A stretch of DNA of 64,000 bases from Motacilla alba alba (GCF_015832195.1 NC_052018.1:61441666-61505665); one strand, 5' to 3'; counted from the first letter of the stretch, positions 27,301 to 38,683 are shown. Translations and numbers: made by a program. The notes: generated by a model from the sequence alone, not told the origin.

Positions 27301-30031
27301 CGTTCACTTAGTCAGGGATTGATTGGGAGAAACACATTGACTGCAAACAACTCCAGGTGTACCCCAGCCACCTGCCATCTGTTCTCCTTGCCCCAGGGCA
27401 GTGGCTGGGGTACAACAAACACATTGCTCTGATGCATCGTGGTGTAAGATCTGTACCAAGCTGAGGGAGGAGTGGACCACAGCAAAAGTTTCAAGTCTGC
27501 AAAGCAGAACTGGGAGGTAGAGATGGAATCAGCCTCCTCAGGGAGAGAAGTTGTTCATATAAGGGAACTTAACTTGTAAACATCTCATATGACAGACCTT
27601 TTCTGTTAATATTCAGGGTGGAGACTAGCTTTGGGGCCTACACCTGTGTTACCTTTTCCATGCTGAAGGAGAAGCTGTGAAGCTGCTCTGGCAAGTAGGT
27701 GTGAGAGCAGCTCTTCTGACCCTGGAAGCCTGCACACAGCTCTGTGGTGTTTGGCAGGAATCAGCATGTGCTTGCTTACTGCTTTTCACAAAACCAGCCA
27801 AGATTCCCTCTGTGTTGCCATACAATTACTCTGCCAAACCATAGCATTTTAGGATCCCTGCTTATTTGTAATAAAATAGGTTGCTTTAAAGTAATTTTGG
27901 CATGATTTAAGTGTTTGTGATATACACCATAAAAGAGCTACTAAATAAAGAATTATATCAGGAAGGTAAAAATATAAAATTGTTTTTCATATGGGCAGGC
28001 AGGCCTATACACACACCTTCCATATACAACAACCAGTATATCCCCATGACTGTGAATGGATAAGAACTAATTGGATAGAGATACAGCAGTGTGTGCCAGT
28101 CTGGTGATGTGCTATCAATACATCACCTATTACCATATCTTCCCCTGGGAAACTCAAAGCCCAGTGCCCTGTGCCAGAGCTGTAATCCAAGCTTGTGGCC
28201 TGGCTAAGCACCACACATTAAACTCACATTTTCTTCACAAGTCACACATTTTCCAGATCAACCCCATGTCTTAATCATGAAACAGACTGAGCTCAGCAAT
28301 ACACCTGTGCAGAGGGCTGGAAGTGAGGGGAAGGCAGAATTGAACTGCATAGGTTCCCCTCTGAGGTATCCCCTCTGAGATACTTAACAGACAGGTATGT
28401 TTGGATATACATTTAACAGATGTAATGAAAAATAAGTGTTTCTTGTTGAGGAATCCCACTGAAACTATCAGCAGTGGTGCTGCAGCTGCCAAGGAGCCTA
28501 AAAAGAAATTCTCAGGAGAAACTGATGTAGGATGACAATATTTCTGCAAGCATGTGCAGCAGCCCATGGAATTTAGTTGGGAAATTACCAATGTCATGGG
28601 ATTGATAATTAACAAAAAAATCAGCTAGAGCAGTGAGGAAAAAATCAGTGATAAATGGACAGGGCTGCAGACAAATTGATTGAGATTGCTCTAAGTTTAA
28701 GTCCTAAACAAGTCACCAGACCATTTCCACTACAGTAGCATGGAAATGATGGGCCTCAGGAGGACTTAAAAGGTGACCTACAGCAACTCCTCGCACAGAA
28801 AGAGTGCAAGTCTCCATTTTCTCTTCTGGACATATCTCTGTCGAACCTAAAGTGAATTTTGTGCTTTGGATTTCTGCTAGAGTCAAAGAGAGATCACCTT
28901 TCTGTTCTTTTCCTGTTCTGTCTGAAACAGGGTCAGAACTACACTGGCCGGATCTGATGTGGTTACACAAAGAACGCCTTTAAGGGTGAATTCAGCAGCA
29001 GATGTAGCCATTACGTGCATCTGCAAAACACTGTGCGAAGACAGCCCCATCCTCTGCACATGTGAAATAGAGCATCCACAAGGGAAGCAGCAGAAAGGCC
29101 ACAGTTTCACAAGTGTGCTTTCCACCTAAATCCACTACTGAAGAATTCCCAACCCTGATTCTCAGCCTTAACTCCTCCTTGTCATAAAATCAGTAGACTG
29201 GCACCCAGAACAGGATTGTAATTTGCCTCAGTCAGTAAATCAGTAGAAATAATATAATATATTTAACATCAAATCTTAATGAATTTTCATAATGGACTGG
29301 TAGAGTGAGTGCTTAATTCCTGATATGCCAAATTTGGGGGCAGTCAGCAACAGAATGATACAGGTCAAGCAGAGGTAGATTTTTCCTCGGTTTTTTTCTC
29401 TCTTTGGTTGAATTAAATTTTAATATGTGCACACAAATATGTCTTGTTAAGATTTCTTTTCAACAAGACTTTTAAATTACATATTGTTATACATTACTAA
29501 ATTACTACATAACACCACTTTGTCTATTGATGTCCAGTACCTAGATTCTCAAGAATTACTTAGTACTGACAAAATGTGTGTCTACATCTGCTTGTAGACA
29601 GCAAACTGTTTCAATTAGCTTAAAAAAATTATAAAGAAACATTTCTCTGAATCTTGTCTATTCCACTGCCTCGTTGTTCTTAGTGTAGCTTGATCTGGCA
29701 GTGCGTTTTTAAACTGCCAAATCTAATGTCTCTAAGCAAAGGACAGACTGTACCCACTGCCCTTTAATGGTAAAGAGAAGCTGCCCACACTGCAGCCCCC
29801 TCTGCACATCTCACCTCACGCTGGTGATGATAGCTGGAACCTTTACCTGGCAAGCATCTCATCTTTTCCATCCATAACAGCTACCAGAGTTTCTTTTTTT
29901 TCTTTAAGGGGGGGAAAACCCAAAAAAGTATCTCCTCTAAAAGGAAAGAGGAAGCCAGAAATTTGGTAGTGTCTCGGTCCTGCCCCATGATGCTTCTTCC
30001 TGCCTGTGAATTTCCACCTGCCCCCTCTGCA

Positions 30032-30039
30032 TATATAAG
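30032..30039 (+). promoter_or_regulatory. TAGAP: TATA box of TAGAP
   Basis: A good TATA box (tatataag) lies upstream of a donor-bearing segment that ends at 30174. It predicts a start of transcription near 30060. The surroundings are CpG-poor, which fits a cell-type-restricted, inducible gene such as TAGAP. The start site itself is inferred from spacing only. Confidence 0.5.
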
Positions 30040-30061
30040 GCAGCACACGTGGTATGCACTG

Positions 30062-30174
30062 TTTAGTCGCCTGCCTCTATCCAAAGGATTAGTAGCAGTG
30101 GGGAGTGATGCTGTTTCTCCTTTCCTCTGCAGTTCACGGGAGGTGAAGGAGCTCTGGCTGGATTCACTTCTTGG
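30062..30174 (+). other. TAGAP: Probable non-coding first exon of TAGAP
   Basis: The segment begins about 30 bases after the TATA box and ends at a strong donor (ttgg then gtaagta, GT at 30175). A fair acceptor, pyrimidine-rich with AG at 30131-30132, also lies inside it, so the exon may instead be only 30133-30174 with a start further upstream. No coding frame is expected. A 5' UTR exon ahead of the start-codon exon fits what I know of TAGAP, but only transcript data could confirm it. Confidence 0.4.
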
Positions 30175-30425
30175 GTAAGTACTGCCTTTGAAAAAATCTG
30201 TGGCATCACAGTTGAAATCAGTGGAGAGCTTCAGATGCAGCTGCACAGAGATGTACAAAAAAGTACATGGGGGAGAGGTACACGCACTAAGCGTAGCTCA
30301 TGGGCAGAGCTGACAGAGTTGCTCAGCCTTGGGTGTGCAGATTAATGACCATACATAGCTGTCATCACTTGCTCACTTTTTGCATGGATTAAAATGAAAA
30401 GCTGCTTTTATTTTGTTTGAATCAG

Positions 30426-30655
30426 GAGGCAGACAGGCAGCAGGGCTGAATGCCCTTCCGGAGAAGGGCTTTATAGTTTCCTTGTGTGGGAGATCTTGCT
30501 GGTTCAGGATCATACATGCTAGATTGGCTTGCAGAGGAGAAAGCCAAGAAGGGTGCAGTTTTACAAGACTCTTTGTCCGTTTGTGTTCAACAAACAGGCA
30601 AACAAAAGGACTGAAGGAAACCAGACTGTCCAGAGCTCCTCCAATCAAACTCCTA
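30426..30655 (+). other. TAGAP: Probable 5' UTR part of TAGAP start-codon exon
   Basis: A pyrimidine-rich acceptor (ttttgtttgaatcag) ends at 30425 and the exon would run to the donor after 30682. This leader carries two upstream ORFs: a short one at 30450-30476 (8 codons before the stop) and one at 30516-30614 (32 codons before the stop). Both end before the TAGAP start and could dampen its translation. Confidence 0.4.
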
Positions 30656-30682
30656 ATGAAAGTGTTAAGCAGCTGTAATACT
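30656..30682 (+). CDS. TAGAP: TAGAP coding exon 1
   Basis: It encodes nine residues (MKVLSSCNT) that align with the human N-terminus, followed by the donor gtgagt. The start has a weak Kozak context (C at -3, A at +4). Its short length hides it from ordinary ORF scans. Confidence 0.85.
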
Positions 30683-33600
30683 GTGAGTATCTGAATTATT
30701 TCAGCTCTGTCAACATAATGACTTTGAAAAGCTCTGATTTGCAAACCATAGGATTCAGTTACTCACTCAGTGTCTTTGTTTTCTTGCCTAGTCAAAGACA
30801 CTAAATGCTGGGAACATGGAGGGTCTGATTGAGTGCCAGACAGAGGTAAGCAGCCTTTACATTTTCCTGGATCCTTCTTGGGTACTGGTGTGAGATACCT
30901 TAGCAAAGTAGGGGTGACTCCTCCAGTAGCTGCTGGCTGCCTACCCTCACCCAGGAGTTGGCAGAACTCTTCAAAGGCAGCTCTCTGCCGCACTGAGCAG
31001 AGGGAGCAGAGCATTTCTGTGGGCAGTCTGTGCATTCCCTTGGCTCACCAGGAGCTTTGCTCAGGGATCTTGAAGGCTTCAAAGCCATCAAGGCTCCCCA
31101 GAGGAGTTTGGGAGGAAATTTCCAGTGCTGGGGAGGACACAAAAAAGGAGGCTATGGTTTCTCTGGATCAAAAGCACAGCTTGAAAGAGCGCAGGGTTGT
31201 GACCTGCTGGCACAACTGGGGCATGTGGCTGCAGAGTTTAACACAGACCCCTTTACCAGGCAGGGATACACTGTCAGTCCTGGGCTGAGGCACCTCTTTA
31301 GCAGGTGTTGGGCTTGTCTGGTTATTCCCGAGAGCCTCCCCAGATTTCTGAGGAGGTGCAGCAAGTTGCTGGTGGCTCTCACTTCCGTGGCATCTCTGTA
31401 ACCCTAACATGCTTTTTGCAGGCTGATGCCAAGAAATGTCCCCTGTCAGCCCTAGCCGATACTGAAGACAGACTTTGCCTCTCCAACGGTGAGTTTCAAA
31501 AACAAACCGAGGAACTGCCTTCTTAAATAACGCTTGCAAGCTGGCACTTGTGCAAAACCACCCGAAACTGCCTGCTCCCCCTCCTGGAGAGCAAGCCACA
31601 GTTCCCATCCAGGAGAGGGCTTAAGCCCTGGAGTGCCACTCATTTGCAAGTTACTTCTTTCCTATATGCTCAGTGGCAGAGGTGACAGTGCTGAGTGCCA
31701 GAGGTCTTGTGTTCCCATTCCCTGGTCCTCAGAGCCAGGTTTCATTGTGTTCCCTGGTAGCAATGGGAAGTAAATGTGTTTCTTTCTCACTCAAGCATTG
31801 CCTTTGAGGTGTGGCACTGCAAGTGAGTACTGACTACTGTACCAGATGTTGCACACCAGAGCAAATAAACCCTCTTGGCAGCAGCACCAGCACTTGTTTT
31901 TTCTCACCATGCAAAACCTCAGCAGCTGTAAACAACCCAGAGCAGACCATTAACAGGGCAGGGTCAGTTTTGGAGCAGACAGTCATATCAGACCAGTTTT
32001 CAGAAGTATCAGAAGCTAATATTTTAAATTCCGCTATAATGTTAGGTGACTTTCTCAAAAATTTTAAACCACTACCTACCTAGAGCTTATGCTAAGTCAC
32101 CAAGAGAGGTCCTGAGAATTTGTTATCTGGGTAAGACAACTTCATTTTGGAGTAGAACGTATGACATTTATTGTAAATTTGCAGAAGGCAAATCCCTTAG
32201 AAATCTTTCTCGCGAAAGGTTCCTTTTCTCACAGTTTGTGAAAGGGGAAAAAAAGGCGCACCCCACTCCAATACAACTATCCTCTTCAAATTCCTGGCCT
32301 TCCTCTTTTATGAAGCAGATGCAAAACCCATGCTAAGAGATTTCTAACCGTGAAGCCAGTGGGCTCTTACTCTGATGCTCCCATCCTCTGGAGCAAGTAT
32401 CATGTTCCACTGGCTGGGGGGCAAGCACTAGCTCTAGGAGCATTGTCATTAGAGCTGGCTCCAGAGCTGGCAGAGCTCATTTCAGGCTGTGAAAGAGGTC
32501 AAAAACTAGAAGCCCCTCCTTCTACTCTTGCCCTAAGGCAGGGGCACAACCAGACCATGTAGTGAAAATTGTCATTGCTGCCTCAGAGTTATCAGAGAAA
32601 CTACTGCAATATCAAAAAATCTCTATAAATGTTGTTATTTCTGTGTCTTGTATGTTCCCACTCTCTAAGAAGAAACAGCAACTAGAATGTAAAAAACACC
32701 CAACCCAAAACAGGAAAGGTGGTGGCCTTAGGGGTATGGCCACAGTTATACAGTTTAGGCAGTTGTTTCCCTAGTAACCGCTTAGTTGTCTCTCAGTTTC
32801 CTCCAGTTTGGTTTGTTTCAACATACATCTCTGCACTGCACACAGATGAAAGACCACAAAGTGTTCTGTTTTTTGTTTTTTAATTTTAAATTGATCTTTT
32901 GTTTTCCTTTTACTTGCAGCAGATGGAACAAAGAAAAGAAAGAAGGTGATATCACAGTCATTTACTCTGAGACAAAGCCTTACCAAAAGAAATTCCTCAG
33001 GACAGCTAGACTTGGGTGCCAAAGTCACTCTGTTTGGCCATCCTCTGGCAGTTATATGTGGGGAAGATGACACACTGCCCCAGCCAGTTCAGGTAAGGAG
33101 GTACCATTATAGTGGAACTGTTTACAAAGGCCTGGAGTGTCAGGAGAAGGGGAAAATGGCTTCAAACTGACAGAGAGCAGGGTTAGACTGGACATTGGGA
33201 AGAAATTCTTGGCTGTGAGGGTAATGAGGTCACCCAGAGAAGCTGTGGATGCCCCATCCCTAGAAGTGTTCCAGGCCTGGTTGGATGGGACTTGGAGCAA
33301 CCGGGTCTAGTAGAAGGTGTCCCTGCCTATGGCAGGGGGTTGGAATGAGATGATCTTTAAGGTCCCTTTCAGCCCAAAAATTCTGTGATACCTCTGACTT
33401 AAGTGTGAGGCAGGATACCCAGTACTTCTGCTGGATCATCCAAGAGATGATGCTGGTGTTTCCCAACACACACCCCCCTGATAAGCTTAGGGCCCATCCC
33501 AGATGTAGAAGGAGTCAGGTCTGAGGGTTTTGTCCAGCTCACTCAGCTTTCACTGGAAGTAACTTGGAGTGTAGAGAACCCAGGAATGAAATATCTGCTT

Positions 33601-36600
33601 CTTAATACAATCATCTGTGATTTTAAATAAATAATTTAAATAAATCTTTCAGCGCCATAAACTTCCAAGGATTTCTGTATTTCCATGAAAAACAAATGTT
33701 CAGCTGTGGACTGTCACAAAAAAAATACCTAAACAATAACTTCTAAATAAAAATGGTCTTGTAACAGTTCTTCCACTGAATTGGCTTTCCCACTAGACAT
33801 GCATTTGTCTCTACTAAGTAATATTTGCCTGGCTTGTGAGAGAGGGGATGTGAACTAAGATTTAAGCCATCCCTTGCTTCCTTCTAGAAGTAAGCAAGGA
33901 TGACTCCACTGAAGATAGTGGAATTCATTAGTTCAAAAAGAAGGTGGATTAAGGGAAAATCAAGACTACTTCCCATGTATTGTACTTGGAGCAAGAACTA
34001 GATACTGAACTAATCAGAGTACAGTGCACCTCTAGATAATTTTTCTTCTATTTCTAAAGAAATCTTCACCTGCTAACTTCCTTCATCCACGTAACCGTTC
34101 TTCCATTCCTGTCTGATTTTTTCCCTGCAGGATCTCCTAGCCATATTGTATATGAAAGGACCTTTTACTGAAGGGATATTCAGGAAAACTGCCAGTGAGA
34201 AAGCACGAAAGGAGTTGAAGGAGGACCTAAACAAAGGCGGGAATGTTGATCTGAAAAGCAAATCTGTGCACCTGCTGGCAGTGGTTTTGAAGGTAAGTAA
34301 TTCTGAGCTACACTGGTAGAAGGACATTGCTAATATGCACAGGCCCAATCCAGTGCTCTGAGCTGATCTGGGGGAGGGGGGGGTCTTGGCTAAAGCCAGA
34401 ACTTAGCCAGACTGAATTCTTCAAGCTTAGGAAAGTTTGGCCTTTTCTACCAGATTGTCAGTCCTACTTGTTGGGCTGCTGATTTCCTGAGGAAACTCAC
34501 TTTGTCCTCTTGCTCAGCATCCTCCCAGGGAGCAATAGTGAAATTTGTGAGTGAAGGAAAAACAACTGAAAGCTGGATGCTGTTACTACACAAGTGCAAG
34601 TGCTCTTGTGCATTGTACTGCTCTGTCAGTGCTGATGGTCGGGTAGCTCAAGTCAACCTGCCTGTAAGAGAGCCCAGGTGACTGTAATACTCTCTCTGTG
34701 CTCAGGGATAGTGTCCAAACTTCATCTAAATCTCTTGGCCTTGCAGGACTTTCTTCGAAATATTCCCTCCAAACTCCTATCAGCTGACCTCTATGAGAAA
34801 TGGATGGAAGCTCTAGAGAAGCCAAGCAAGCAAGAAAAAATTGAAGAATTGAAAGAGTAAGTTTTTCAACTAGGAAATTTTGCAACCAGTGCAATGTAAT
34901 GGAGTGACTGGTAGAGGCCAACAGTGTCTTTTGAAATCAAGAATCTCACTTAAAAGCCTGTCATTTGTATCAGCTTGCTATTGCTCCATGGGGTTTGGTT
35001 TAGAGGGCTCCAGCAGCAGCACTTCCTGAAGTTGCTTCAGATTGCTTTATGAAACCACCCATGCAGGAACAGAGCAGAGGCTGCAGTGCCTCAGCTAACA
35101 CAGTCACGGTGCTGTGGGACAGGCACTGACACGGAGCCTCCACATCTGCTGGGGGTGAGGTCTGGCACATGGAGACCACCACCGTGTTTTGCTCTTCAGG
35201 AACAGCAGGTGTGGGGGCTGACTGGGGGTGCTTTGAAAGCCCCACAGCACAACTATAGGCATTGGGAAGCCTCCAGTGACGTCTCTTGGCAGCATTCTAT
35301 CTATTCCAGGTCATGTGTTGTTCAATGTTGCCTTTCCATCAAGACCTTGTAATTCAAGGTGTCATAATTAACCCCACACTCAGCTGCAGTTGGGGATTTC
35401 TGAAAGATACAGAGAGCACACACATGCCCTTTCTGGAGGAAGTGGTGTCGCTCTCAGTCTAATTGAGACTTGCTCAAATTGAGAAGCAGAGGCCACTGCA
35501 CCATCAACTAACGTGACATTTTGTTTGTGTTCACGCAGGGTGGCTGACAAGCTGCCGAGACCAAACCTCGTCTTGCTCAAGCTCTTGCTCTCTCTGCTCC
35601 ACCACATCAGCCAAAATGCCGAGACCAACAGGATGGACTCCAGCAACCTGGCCATCTGCATTGGCCCAAATATGCTGAGCCCAGGGACGGACAGCGCGCT
35701 CCCGCTGGAAGTGCAGAAGGAGATGAATGACAAGGTGCGCTGAACTGACCGAGCAGCAGCTCCCTCTGGGGCGATTTAGAGCCATCCATAGGGATCCATC
35801 CCACTGCCATTGCAGCAGCTGAACAGAACAGCACCCTGGGCCTTGGGGGTGCCCCTCAGCTCAGGTGTCCCTCAGCCTGCGATGGGATGGGCCAGGCTGC
35901 CCCTCACCTCGCCTCCTCTGAGCAAAAGCAGCAGCTGCCCTGCTGCTGCCCCTAAAGTCACAGCACAGCTCCTGCAGACTTTGCGTGTGGAGGGCAAGGG
36001 GCACCCGTGGCCATTGTCACCCCTGGGCCCTGGGGCAGCGAGGCCAAAGCTGTGGCTGATGGTGTTTTGTCTGTCTTGTCTGCAGCATCAGGCCTTATCC
36101 CCCATAGTGGATTCACCCTTGGACTTCAAGCCAGGGTTTTGGCAGAAGCCACCGTGCTCTGTCCTTCCTACAAAGATAGCAGGCAGGGTCAGGAAAGAAT
36201 CTTCACTATGTCTTGACTGAAATGGGCTGTTTTCTGTGTGCAGGTGACAGTGTTGGTGGAGTTCCTCATAAACAACTGCTTGGAAATATTTGAGGGGGAC
36301 ATTGCCTTCCCTGCCTGTGCCTTGGCTGAGGAGTCACCAGAGCACACAGACAGCTCCACAGGTATGAGAAGGGACTGGGGATGTCACTGACTGGGGCTGC
36401 TGGGCCAAATTATTGAATTTGATATGTTAATATATCTGTGGAAACACAGAGGGTTCAAGATTGTTGAAGCCCTCTTCTGAACTCTGACTGTGTAGTTCTC
36501 TTTCATCCTCAGCTGGTCAGTGAAAACTAATGTCTGCTTTCTCCCCACAGAACAACTCTGTGCCGCGCATCAGAATGACTCTGCCTATGACAGCCCAGAT

Positions 36601-37728
36601 CCTGAAGCAGAAGGCAGCCCCTGTACCCCTGAAATGGAGCAGGCCAAAGGGAGGAGTGCTATTGTGAGCAGAAAATGTCCAACAAATACCTCTGCCCCTT
36701 CCCTGACTAATTTCAGAAATGACATCAGCACAATGGACAGGAGGTACTCAGAGTCAGACCTGTCCTTCCAGAACTGCCTTGATGACACAATAAGGAAACA
36801 AAGGCTAAACAAAAGTGAAGACAATTTTCCAGTTCAGCAGAAACTGCTATGGATGGAGGCACTGGAGGAACGTCTTGCAGGCTTACCTTCACAATTATCA
36901 ACTGACTCTCTACCCAAAACATCCTCCAGTTGCTCCCTGGAGAGCTCTGATGGCTCAGTTTTCACCAGCTCCCCTGTAGTTTCACCCTCTAGTCCCAAAA
37001 AAACCTTTTTAAATAGGCCTCAATCCTTTTCCACCAAGGCCACTGAAGACGGCAGTACACCTAGCAGAGAGATCAAAAAACATTCCATGTCATTCTCTTT
37101 TGCAAACCGCAGAAAAACACTAATAAAAACCCAGAGCTGGGGGCCTGGAAAACCCATGTTTTTTCAGAGGGACAGTTACACAAAGAAAGAAGATCAATTC
37201 TCCTGTAGAATTGTCCAGGAGGGCAGCTGTAATGATGACAAAGAATTGCCTGTGGAGTATCAGCAAAGGCCCCGTCTCAGGTCAGTTGATGAAGTGTTCA
37301 GAGAGGTAGACCAGAAAAACCCTAGAAGACCACCCTCTTATGAAGAAGCTGTTAAAAACTGCCTGGCCACTAAAGCTCCCTCCCAAAATCTCACAGTTCA
37401 GACTCTGAGATTAGCTACGTCAAACCAGGATGTTTTGCTGCCTTATCCATGCAGCCACAGTGCACAGGACACAGCATATATGGATCTGAGGCATCTACGC
37501 AGTGCCAGAGTTTCTGCAACAAAGGATTCTGACATGGAAACTGAAACTTTCAGCATCACTGTAGGAGTAAACTCCCGTGTGAATTTACCCGTGACCCCAG
37601 GAGTCTACCGGATGAGAGCCATGTCTGAGTCCTGTCAAAAGAACAAACTCGAATATGTGGCTCGGAGGTGCAGCCAGCCAGTTTTTGAGGTAGAGCAGAT
37701 CCAGTATGCTAAGGAGTCCTACGTTTAA
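30656..37728 (+). CDS. TAGAP: TAGAP, T-cell activation RhoGTPase-activating protein (9 coding exons)
   Basis: TAGAP is a cytoplasmic RhoGAP of activated T cells that speeds GTP hydrolysis by Rho-family GTPases. Coding exons are 30656-30682, 30792-30845, 31422-31488, 32920-33092, 34131-34292, 34747-34856, 35539-35734, 36244-36361 and 36551-37728. They join in frame to 2,085 nt (694 residues; human TAGAP is about 731). The RhoGAP domain spans about residues 88-285. It has the arginine finger in EGIFRKTA (R125) and the family signature SSNLAICIGPNML (about 232-244). The long last exon encodes a low-complexity Ser/Thr-rich tail with NDSAYDS, IKKHSMSF, a PPSY motif and the conserved end QPVFEVEQIQYAKESYV. 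The start is chosen by match to the human N-terminus (MKxxSS). All splice sites are GT-AG and no break is seen. RSPH3 lies downstream on the same strand, as in human. I am very sure of the identity. Confidence 0.96.
30792..30845 (+). CDS. TAGAP: TAGAP coding exon 2
   Basis: It encodes 18 residues (SKTLNAGNMEGLIECQTE), close to human TAGAP. It is flanked by ttgcctag and gtaagc and is in phase 0 at both ends. The internal ATG at 30816 (Met18) has a strong Kozak context (A at -3, G at +4) and is a possible alternative start. Confidence 0.93.
31422..31488 (+). CDS. TAGAP: TAGAP coding exon 3
   Basis: It spans 67 bases, 22 codons plus one base. The acceptor is gctttttgcag and the donor is gtgagt. 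The encoded segment is acidic and variable, aligning with the human segment of the same place by D-K-P-L and E-D positions. Confidence 0.88.
32920..33092 (+). CDS. TAGAP: TAGAP coding exon 4
   Basis: It encodes a basic KKRKKV patch and the run into the RhoGAP domain, ending in ICGEDDTLPQPVQ, which is very close to human. The acceptor is a CAGCAG tandem, so the exon may also start at 32923 and drop one alanine. The donor is gtaagg. Confidence 0.93.
33140..33391 (+). mobile_element. CR1 LINE fragment in TAGAP intron 4, plus orientation
   Basis: It contains the CR1 blocks ttcaaactgacagagagcag, gtgagggtaatgaggtcacc, gtgttccaggcctggttgga and the 3' part ggaatgagatgatctttaag. It begins about 50 bases after exon 4 and is 5'-truncated. 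It lies in the sense orientation within the intron and has no usable ORF. Confidence 0.93.
34131..34292 (+). CDS. TAGAP: TAGAP coding exon 5, RhoGAP catalytic arginine
   Basis: It encodes 54 residues in phase 0, including the RhoGAP helix with KGPFTEGIFRKTASEKARKE. The first R of GIFRK is the arginine finger, and it is intact. The acceptor is ttttttccctgcag and the donor gtaagt. Confidence 0.96.
34318..34590 (+). repeat. Unclassified interspersed repeat, copy 2 (TAGAP intron 5)
   Basis: It is homologous to 7431-7700 in the same orientation and begins only about 25 bases after the exon 5 donor. It carries an added G-run (about 34373-34383) that copy 1 lacks. The family is not recognised. Confidence 0.6.
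34747..34856 (+). CDS. TAGAP: TAGAP coding exon 6
   Basis: It has 36 codons plus two bases and encodes DFLRNIPSKLLSADLYEKW, the RhoGAP segment close to human DFLRSIPRKLLSSDLFEEW. The acceptor is cttggccttgcag and the donor gtaagt. Confidence 0.96.
35539..35734 (+). CDS. TAGAP: TAGAP coding exon 7
   Basis: It completes the RhoGAP core: VADKLPRPNLVLLK and NRMDSSNLAICIGPNML, with the conserved asparagine of the family. The donor is the less usual gtgcgc. The exon is richer in GC and CpG than its neighbours. Confidence 0.96.
36244..36361 (+). CDS. TAGAP: TAGAP coding exon 8
   Basis: It encodes the last RhoGAP helix, VTVLVEFLINNCLEIFEGD, and the start of the tail (EHTDSS, as in human). The acceptor is tctgtgtgcag and the donor gtatga. 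Confidence 0.95.
36551..37728 (+). CDS. TAGAP: TAGAP coding exon 9, C-terminal tail
   Basis: This long exon gives 391 whole codons before TAA. It is rich in Ser, Thr and Lys with several RRYSE/KKHS-like basic-Ser sites, a PPSY motif (possible WW-domain ligand) and the conserved RRCSQPVFE end. Sequence between the motifs has diverged from human, as expected for a disordered tail. Confidence 0.97.
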
Positions 37729-38406
37729 AAAGCCTGGCCTTCCTCTTTGCACTGTACAAAGTAAACATTGTAAAAATAGACATCTTGCTAATCATTTGTA
37801 GGATTTTACTTTCAACAGACAAAGAATAAGCTAGCTCTGCATGAACTTTTTTTTATGAAGTGTCAGTCAGCTTGACATGTCACATCCTTTCACCACAAGA
37901 GTTGTTGTTGGTGAAGACCTGTGTATCATTATGTAAAAATGTAAGTTAGTATGCTGTACATAACGTGTTGTGTGGGACGAGTTGTTAGCAGATGATAAAC
38001 AGTGTTGTATTTGTTTTCCTCAAATGACAATTTCAAGGTTGGCAGGTCCAAAACCTGTCTCACCTTCTTTTTGTTTTCTGTATGGTCACAGACCCTGTAC
38101 CATTTTTCATGTGTTTATGTGTGCCAGGCTGATGCAGTGCTTTGCTGATTTTGTGCATTAAATGTGGGCTGGCAGTTACCTTAATGGGGGAAGAGCTATT
38201 CTGTCATCTAGGTCACTTCAGCACTCTTCCATAAAGCCCCTGTACCTGCTGCCATTCCATCTTCCTGCTTGCTGGTGATAAGAATGATCTGACCACTAAG
38301 CAGCATAGTGTTATACGCTGAGCCTGGGGTTAGAGCCCTATGAGGTCATTATGGGAAAGTATGAAGTAACCCTCATGTGTCCTGAGGTGCTTTTAGACTA
38401 AATAAA

Positions 38407-38476
38407 CTGGACAGGCAAAGAAAGGAAAAGCAAGAAAGGAAAAGCAAGAAAGAAAGCATGAAAGAAAAAAGAAAAA
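38407..38476. repeat. Purine (GAAA-type) low-complexity tract
   Basis: Repeated gaaaggaaaagcaa units grade into a GAAA-rich run inside the distal TAGAP 3' UTR, just after the AATAAA at 38401. Confidence 0.85.
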
Positions 38477-38677
38477 ACCCTCAAAAACTCCTACAAGGAA
38501 ATATTCTGGATTCCAGCTTTAAATAGTTATAGTTAATTGGAAAAAAAAAAGACAAAAAAGAAAATACTAGGTGGTGTCCTTATAAACTTGTAAAAATGAC
38601 TGGAAGTGCAATGTGCTTTTATGGGTCAGCATCAACCAGAAGCAGGGAGACATTTTTCTCCTGTGTAACTTCACTAC

Positions 38678-38683
38678 AATAAA
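38678..38683 (+). terminator. TAGAP: Poly(A) signal of TAGAP
   Basis: This is a canonical AATAAA with a GT-containing stretch about 30 bases downstream. It is the last good signal before the spacer. Confidence 0.6.

Larger units (their letters stand above)
12546..29980. other. Gene-poor spacer up to TAGAP
   Basis: I recognise no gene in these 17 kb. The longest frames (22504-22974 on the minus strand, 23764-24123 on the plus strand) carry no known domain and are mirrored by open frames on the opposite strand. The segment 23770-24070 is richer in GC than its surroundings but has few CpGs. Simple repeats and low-complexity tracts are listed separately. The part next to TAGAP could carry its regulatory elements, but nothing can be assigned by eye. 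Confidence 0.55.

Noticed and set aside
36520..36550. ATG in frame upstream of TAGAP exon 9
   Set aside because: It lies in the intron; the acceptor cccacag at 36550 and the human alignment place the exon start at 36551.
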